From NCBI RefSeq assembly GCF_013337765.1, contig NZ_VBSB01000010.1, positions 62,001 to 126,000 on the forward strand: DNA of 64,000 bases. The letters are read 5' to 3'. The position numbers and the translations under genes are program-made. The DNA is from Mycolicibacterium sphagni (GTDB taxonomy: Bacteria > Actinomycetota > Actinomycetes > Mycobacteriales > Mycobacteriaceae). Each line of letters begins with the position of its first letter. The stretch's first letter is position 1. The notes beneath the pieces are model-generated. The model ran no database searches. It was not told the DNA's origin and saw nothing but the letters and a program-made list of their open reading frames with translations. Positions 59,532-64,000 of the stretch are shown piece after piece.

Positions 59532-60617
59532 ATGATCAGAGTCCTCGTGATCGGCGCAGGTGCCGTGGTTGGGGAGCACTACCGGCCCCCTCTGCGCCGA
59601 CTGGAAAAAGCGAAGGCCATCCAGGTGCTTGGCGTCGTTGATCCCAATGAGTCACGGGGACGCGAGATCGCCTCAAACTTCAAGCGGGCACGTCCCTACT
59701 CGGACTGCGAGGCAGCGTTTCGGGACGGCTCCTACGATCTCGCCATCGTCGCCTCACCGCCCGGTTTCCATGCCGACAACGCGTGTACGGCACTGGAACA
59801 TGGTTGCCACGTGCTGTGCGAAAAGCCCATGACGACGACGGCAGCCGACGCGGATCGGATGAATGCCGCGGCAGCCAAGGCCGACCGCGTGCTGGGGGTG
59901 GCGTACCCCCGGCGGTTCTACTCGAATTTCGCCGACGTCGCACGGCTTGTCGCGAACGGCGAGCTCGGCGACGAACTCGAGTTCACCTACCGTGAAGGAA
60001 GCACCTACGGCTGGCAGGCCGCCACTGACGCAGCATTCCGACGCGAGCGCTCGGGCGGCGGCGCACTGTTGGATGTCGGCGTGCACATGCTGGACCTGTT
60101 GACTTGGACTTTCGGCGATCCGGTGGTCACTCGCTCATTCGACGACAGCCTCGGCAATGGGGTCGAGACGAATTCGGTTCTGGAACTGACGTTTCCGCGG
60201 GCCCACGGCATGATGCAGGTCAGCTGGGAGTACCCATTGAACAACGGGCTGTGGATCCGCGGCGCATTGGGCGAGGTGAAGCTCGACGGCGGGGACCTTC
60301 GCACCTATCGCCGCAAGTCCTCCCAGGGGTGGTCGCTGATGCCGACCACGACGTCCTGGCCCACCGACCTCACGCCCGGGGGTGGCAAGCGGATACGGCC
60401 GGGCAATCTGCGGCCGTGCTTCGATGCCGAACTGGTCGCCATGCTGCGGTGCATTCGCTATGGCGAACCATTTCCCGTGACCGGTGTGCAGGCCGCAAGT
60501 GTGCAGGCCGCGATCGAGCAGGCCTACGAGAACGCTGAAGCACTGGATTGTTCCTGGCTGCCCGACGATGAACGGGCGGCCGCACGAGCCAAGCACTGGA
60601 AGGCCGGCCGTCCGTGA
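59532..60617 (+). CDS. Gfo/Idh/MocA-family oxidoreductase, 361 aa
   Basis: An NAD(P)-dependent sugar oxidoreductase. N-terminal MIRVLVIGAGAVVGEHYRPP binds NAD. The conserved EKP (HVLCEKPMTTTAADADRM) carries the catalytic Lys. GGGALLDVGVHMLDLLTWTF carries the conserved Asp and His. ATG 59532 is preferred to the upstream in-frame start. The stop overlaps the next epimerase gene by 4 bp. Such genes in polysaccharide clusters make keto- or amino-sugar precursors; the sugar here is unknown. Confidence 0.88.
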   Translation: MIRVLVIGAGAVVGEHYRPPLRRLEKAKAIQVLGVVDPNESRGREIASNFKRARPYSDCEAAFRDGSYDLAIVASPPGFHADNACTALEHGCHVLCEKPMTTTAADADRMNAAAAKADRVLGVAYPRRFYSNFADVARLVANGELGDELEFTYREGSTYGWQAATDAAFRRERSGGGALLDVGVHMLDLLTWTFGDPVVTRSFDDSLGNGVETNSVLELTFPRAHGMMQVSWEYPLNNGLWIRGALGEVKLDGGDLRTYRRKSSQGWSLMPTTTSWPTDLTPGGGKRIRPGNLRPCFDAELVAMLRCIRYGEPFPVTGVQAASVQAAIEQAYENAEALDCSWLPDDERAAARAKHWKAGRP

Positions 60618-61708
60618 CGAAGCCCATCGCAATCATCGGAGCGGCGAGCTTCGTCGGTGCCCGCATCGTCGAACGTGCCGAACTCCTCGGCGACATGCCG
60701 ATCATTCCCATCGTCCGATCCCCGCGCAGCCAAGGACGATTGGCGCGGTTCGGCGCGCGGCTCGCCCTCGGTGACGCCGGCGACGCGGCATCTCTGATTC
60801 CGCACATCAAGGGTTGCCGAATGGTGGTGAACCTGACCCTGGCCGACGATCGCCGCATCCTCGGCGACGTGCAAGCCATGTACGCCGCATGCCAGGAAGC
60901 GGAAGTCCCCCTGTTCGTGCACATGAGCTCCGCTGAGGTGTTCGGTAGGGCCGAAGAACCAGGGCTGAACGATGAGTCCGTAGCCGACAGCCCGCACTGG
61001 ATGGCGTACGCCCACGGGAAGAGGGCGGCCGAGACGTGGTTGCGGTCCCAGCCGGATGGTCCTGTGCGAGTTGTAATTCTGCGGCCAGGACTGGTCTGGG
61101 GGCCGGGGGCCGGATGGTTGGTCGATCCAGCCCAGGCGCTGCTCGACGGCACCGCGTACTTGTTCAACGAAGGGCGCGGGATCTGCAATCTGATCCATGT
61201 GGACAACCTCATGGCCCACCTGGTTCAACTGGCGAACTCCCCCAATCCCCGTTCCGGTGTCTTCAATATCGCCGACGCCGAGACGCACACGTGGGCCGAT
61301 TTCTATGGCGCCGTCGCCCACGAAGTGGGAGTTGATCCGTCGACGATACGGATGCTTTCCGAATCAGCGTTTCAGGAGAGCCGACTCCAAACAATCAGGC
61401 AGAAGATCTCCAACATCGCGCCGGCCCGCGCCGTCAAACGTCGCATGAGCGGAGACACAAAAGGCTGGATCAAACAGGCGCTTCGGGATCGGCTCTCACC
61501 ACCGATTTCCGAACCACAACCCATCACGCCCGAACCTGCTGTGTCCAAACAGCTTTGGTGGCTCCAGGGCACAGCACGAAAGCTACCGTCGACGAAGTTC
61601 GCCGAGCGCTATCCCGATCTGCGCCTTCAGCCGTTCACTGAACTAATGTCCGCCAGCGGTCGATGGCTGCGTTATGCGGGCTTCGAGAATCCGGACGCAC
61701 ACGCATAA
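60614..61708 (+). CDS. NAD-dependent epimerase/dehydratase-like protein, 364 aa
   Basis: An extended SDR of unusual C-terminal length. It starts at GTG 60614 (VTKPIAIIGAASFVGARIVE), with the Ser of FVHMSSAEVFGRAEEPG and the YxxxK of MAYAHGKRAAETW. RVVILRPGLVWGPGAGWLVD and NLIHVDNLMAHLVQLANSPN follow. The last ~100 residues (after ~270) are basic and Pro-rich and may be a separate targeting or membrane-association part. Coupled to the Gfo/Idh gene. Ends 6 bp before the convergent fgd1 stop. Confidence 0.85.
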   Translation: MTKPIAIIGAASFVGARIVERAELLGDMPIIPIVRSPRSQGRLARFGARLALGDAGDAASLIPHIKGCRMVVNLTLADDRRILGDVQAMYAACQEAEVPLFVHMSSAEVFGRAEEPGLNDESVADSPHWMAYAHGKRAAETWLRSQPDGPVRVVILRPGLVWGPGAGWLVDPAQALLDGTAYLFNEGRGICNLIHVDNLMAHLVQLANSPNPRSGVFNIADAETHTWADFYGAVAHEVGVDPSTIRMLSESAFQESRLQTIRQKISNIAPARAVKRRMSGDTKGWIKQALRDRLSPPISEPQPITPEPAVSKQLWWLQGTARKLPSTKFAERYPDLRLQPFTELMSASGRWLRYAGFENPDAHA

Positions 61709-61714
61709 GGGCAG

Positions 61715-62725
61715 CTACCCGAGCTTGCGCAACCGCGGCTCGAGATCCTTGGCGAACAGCTCCAGGAAGCGGCGCTGGTCCTGCCGGGGATCGTGGAATA
61801 CCAAGTGGTTCAAGCCCCAATCGACGTAATCCTTGACCTTCTCGACGGCCTCGTCGGGATCGGAGGCGACGATCCAGCGCTTGGCGACCTGTTCGATCGG
61901 CAGCGCGTCGGCGGCCTTCTCCATCTCGATCGGGTCGTCGATGCTGTGCTTCTGCTCGGCGGTCAGCGACAGCGGCGCCCAGAACCGGGTGTTCTCCAGC
62001 GCCAGCTTGGGGTCCGGGTCGTAGGAGATTTTGATCTCGATCATCCGGTCGATGTCGTCGGGATTCTTCCCGGCGGCCTCGGCGCCCTCGCGCATGGCGG
62101 GAATGAGCTTGTCCTTGTAGAGCTCTTCACCCTTCCCGGAGGTGCAGATGAAACCGTCGCCCGCGCGCCCGGCGTACTTGGCCACCTGGGGTCCGCCCGC
62201 GGCGATATAGATCGGGATGCCGCCCTCGGGGACGTCATAGATCGACGCGCCTTTGGTCTTGTAGTACTCGCCCTCGAAGTCGACACGGTCACCGAGCCAC
62301 AGCTCGCGCATCAGCCGAACCGACTCGCGCAGCCGCGCGTAACGCTCCTTGAACTCCGGCCACTCCCCCTCATACCCGGTGGCGATCTCGTTGAGCGCCT
62401 CACCGGTGCCGATGCCGAGGAAGATCCGGTCCGGGTACAGGCACCCCATCGTCGCGAACGCCTGGGCGATGACCGCCGGGTTGTACCGGAATGTGGGCGT
62501 CAGCACCGACGTGCCCAGGACCAGCCGCTTGGTGCGCTCACCCACCGCCGTCATCCAGGCCAGTGAGAACGGCGCGTGGCCACCCTCGTGACGCCACGGC
62601 TGGAAGTGGTCACTGACCGTCGCGCTGTCCATCCCGTGCGCCTCGGCCAGCACCGCCAGCTCGACCAACTCACGCGGCGCGAACTGCTCCGCCGACGCCT
62701 TGTATCCCAGTTTCAGTTCAGCCAC
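61715..62725 (-). CDS. fgd1: F420-dependent glucose-6-phosphate dehydrogenase Fgd1
   Basis: A TIM-barrel luciferase-like enzyme that reduces F420 with glucose 6-phosphate, the main source of F420H2 in mycobacteria and needed to activate nitroimidazole drugs. The 336-aa sequence matches the family: [99 protein letters not shown]. Starts at GTG 62725. Divergent from the metallo-beta-lactamase-fold gene by 64 bp. The 3' end is only 6 bp from the last exopolysaccharide gene. Confidence 0.98.
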   Translation of the reverse strand: MAELKLGYKASAEQFAPRELVELAVLAEAHGMDSATVSDHFQPWRHEGGHAPFSLAWMTAVGERTKRLVLGTSVLTPTFRYNPAVIAQAFATMGCLYPDRIFLGIGTGEALNEIATGYEGEWPEFKERYARLRESVRLMRELWLGDRVDFEGEYYKTKGASIYDVPEGGIPIYIAAGGPQVAKYAGRAGDGFICTSGKGEELYKDKLIPAMREGAEAAGKNPDDIDRMIEIKISYDPDPKLALENTRFWAPLSLTAEQKHSIDDPIEMEKAADALPIEQVAKRWIVASDPDEAVEKVKDYVDWGLNHLVFHDPRQDQRRFLELFAKDLEPRLRKLG

Positions 62726-62789
62726 GCTCTCGTTTCTACTCCTATCGCCGGCAACGTGAACGGCCGAGTCCTAGTTCTAGACTCGCGGC

Positions 62790-63524
62790 ATGGCCGTGGC
62801 CCTGACCGCAATCACCGAACACGTCCACATGGCGCAAACACCACTGGTCAACTGGACGGTGGTCACCGACGACGCCGGCGTCATGTTGATCGACGCCGGC
62901 TTCCCCGGCAGCCGCGACGATGTCCTGAGATCGTTGGCCGAACTCGGATTCGGCCCGGCGGATGTGACGGCGATCCTGTTGACCCACGCCCACGTCGACC
63001 ATTGCGGCTCGGCCATCTGGTTCGCCAAAACCCGTGGCACCCCGGTCTACTGCCATGCCGACGAGGTGGGCCACGCCAAACGCGAATATCTGCAGCAGGC
63101 CTCTCCCGTCGACCTGATGCTGCACGCCTGGCAGCCACGGTGGGTGAAGTGGTCGCTGGACATCGTCCGCAACGGCGCGCTGGTGCACGAGGGCATCCCG
63201 TCGACCGGTGCGCTCACCGAAGACGTCGCCGAGCGCCTGCCCGGCCGACCGCTGGCCGTGCCGACACCGGGGCATACCGGCGGTCACTGCTCCTACCTCG
63301 TCGACGGCGTGCTCGTCAGTGGCGACGCCCTGGTGACCGGCCATCCGCTGACGCCGCGTAAGGGCCCGCAGCTCCTGCACCCGGTGTTCAACCACGACGA
63401 GCAGGGCTGCGTGCGCAGCCTGTCCGCGCTGGCGATGCTGGAAACCGATGTGGTGATTCCCGGCCACGGCGACGTGTGGATCGGGCCGATTCGCGAGGCC
63501 GTCCGTCAGGCCACACCGCGCTGA
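62790..63524 (+). CDS. Metallo-beta-lactamase-fold hydrolase, 244 aa
   Basis: A zinc-dependent hydrolase of the MBL superfamily. It has the HxHxDH metal motif in ILLTHAHVDHCGSAIW, the second His in TPGHTGGHCSYLVDG, the bridging Asp in LVSGDALVTGHPL and the last His in VIPGHGDVW. No signal peptide. Equivalent by position to Rv0406c, which as I recall is annotated only as beta-lactamase-like. The 3' end overlaps the next, convergent gene by 19 bp. Confidence 0.92.
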   Translation: MAVALTAITEHVHMAQTPLVNWTVVTDDAGVMLIDAGFPGSRDDVLRSLAELGFGPADVTAILLTHAHVDHCGSAIWFAKTRGTPVYCHADEVGHAKREYLQQASPVDLMLHAWQPRWVKWSLDIVRNGALVHEGIPSTGALTEDVAERLPGRPLAVPTPGHTGGHCSYLVDGVLVSGDALVTGHPLTPRKGPQLLHPVFNHDEQGCVRSLSALAMLETDVVIPGHGDVWIGPIREAVRQATPR

Positions 63525-64000
63525 GTGGCGCTGTCCGGCGAGCCGAGCCCCAGGTTCTCCCGCAGCGTGGCGCCGCTGTACTCGGTTCGGAATGCGCCGC
63601 GCTCCTGCAGCCGCGGGACCACGGTTTCGATGAACTCGTCGAGCCCGTGTGGAGTCAGGTGCGGCACCAGGATGAACCCGTCGCAGGCGTCGGCTGCACG
63701 TGCCGGTCGATCTCGGCGGCGACGTGGGAAGCGCCCGGCCCGCTGCAGCAGCGGAACCACCTCGTCGACAATGACGGGCAGGTCGGTGGCATTGACGGCG
63801 GGGCGTAGCCGGAACCCAGCCAGGCCGAGATCATGCCAGCCCAGCAGCAGGTCGGCCAGTTGCGCCGCGCTGCCAGCGAATACCTGTGCATCGGAGCGGA
63901 ATTCGCTATCCCGACCGAAGGTCACCACCAGGTCGGCGATCGCCTTGGGATGGCCGCCCGCCGCGTAGATCTGCCCCAGGATCTCCCGGGCCGAGGACTC
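63506..64000 (-). CDS. C-terminal part of a NtaA/SnaA-type LLM flavin monooxygenase (5' end beyond the window; possible frame disruption)
   Basis: The minus frame enters from the right edge with SSAREILGQIYAAGGHPKAI and continues with FAGSAAQLADLLLGWHDLGL and AGFRLRPAVNATDLPVIVDE, typical of the bacterial luciferase-like monooxygenases related to nitrilotriacetate monooxygenase. The end is ERGAFRTEYSGATLRENLGL. Between them lies an odd Arg-rich stretch (RFPRRRRDRPARAADACDGF). Another frame at 63700-63723 reads SHVAAEIDRH, as expected before DACDGF. Two similar C-terminal modules therefore appear joined, perhaps by a deletion or frameshift. Confidence 0.75.
   Translation of the reverse strand, partial: ESSAREILGQIYAAGGHPKAIADLVVTFGRDSEFRSDAQVFAGSAAQLADLLLGWHDLGLAGFRLRPAVNATDLPVIVDEVVPLLQRAGRFPRRRRDRPARAADACDGFILVPHLTPHGLDEFIETVVPRLQERGAFRTEYSGATLRENLGLGSPDSATQRGVA

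Larger units (their letters stand above)
41973..61708. other. Wzx/Wzy-type exopolysaccharide biosynthesis locus inserted between pta and fgd1
   Basis: About fifteen genes in at least six transcription units encode precursor enzymes, glycosyltransferases, flippase, polymerase, chain-length protein, a glycosidase and a BcsB-like protein. pta and fgd1 flank it directly (83 bp and 6 bp away) and, as I recall, are adjacent in M. tuberculosis. Several member genes are visibly more AT-rich than the flanking core genes (for example 48743-49612 and 54766-55671). No integrase, transposase, direct repeat or tRNA was seen at the edges. Confidence 0.85.

Noticed and set aside
41890..61714. Mobile-element boundaries (integrase, transposase, direct repeats, tRNA) for the polysaccharide locus
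   Set aside because: I looked at both junctions and saw none; the locus abuts core genes without recognisable attachment sites.

Overview
This window looks like a chromosomal segment of a high-GC, probably fast-growing or environmental mycobacterium (Mycobacteriaceae). The evidence is the mycobacterial gene block xthA, thiC-thiD, lpqL, thiG-thiS-thiO, thiE, mutT3, glnX-glnH-pknG, ackA-pta, fgd1 and a beta-lactamase-fold gene. This is the order I recall for M. tuberculosis Rv0427c down to Rv0406c, read in reverse. GTG starts, 1-8 bp start/stop overlaps, an F420-dependent glucose-6-phosphate dehydrogenase and PknG with its rubredoxin-like motif agree. I saw no insertion sequence, phage gene, CRISPR array, rRNA or tRNA.

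Layout. 1-11 kb: a LuxR-type regulator with an atypical cyclase domain (cut by the left edge), a P450, xthA, a quinone-reductase-like enzyme, small unknown genes, an alpha/beta hydrolase and a 14-TM drug-type exporter. 11-16 kb: an AbiEi-like gene, then a TPP riboswitch driving thiC-thiD-hydrolase, then a Baeyer-Villiger-type monooxygenase behind a perfect 20-bp palindrome. 17-26 kb: transporters (APC, SulP, NCS2, UPF0718/TIGR03943) and lpqL. 25-29 kb: a second TPP riboswitch driving thiO-thiS-thiG plus an SGNH hydrolase, with divergent thiE and mutT3. 29.7-34.4 kb: the GlnX-GlnH-PknG amino-acid-sensing operon, closed by a hairpin. 34-38.6 kb: an ArsR/SRPBCC pair, a DUF899 protein and two exported esterase-like proteins, one lacking its catalytic serine. 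38.6-41.9 kb: ackA-pta.

The most interesting part is 41.97-61.71 kb. About 15 genes for a Wzx/Wzy-type exopolysaccharide sit between pta and fgd1, genes that are neighbours in M. tuberculosis. The locus encodes a flippase (Wzx), a polymerase (Wzy), a chain-length/tyrosine-kinase-like protein with a degenerate P-loop and no C-terminal tyrosines, three clear glycosyltransferases plus a DUF6492 protein, and a GDP-mannose dehydrogenase of AlgD length with Cys268. It also encodes an AsnB-type amidotransferase, a Gfo/Idh/MocA oxidoreductase, two sugar epimerase-like proteins, a methyltransferase, a membrane-anchored GH6 (cellulase-family) hydrolase and a BcsB-like envelope protein. Together these suggest a secreted or capsular heteropolysaccharide containing a (possibly amidated) uronic acid, with beta-glucan-like processing parts but no cellulose synthase. 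I know of no description of such a locus in mycobacteria; this is an inference from gene content.

Limits: functions come from motif recognition without database searches. H37Rv equivalents and family names are from memory. Start codons were chosen by reading frame, overlaps, visible Shine-Dalgarno sequences and family length.
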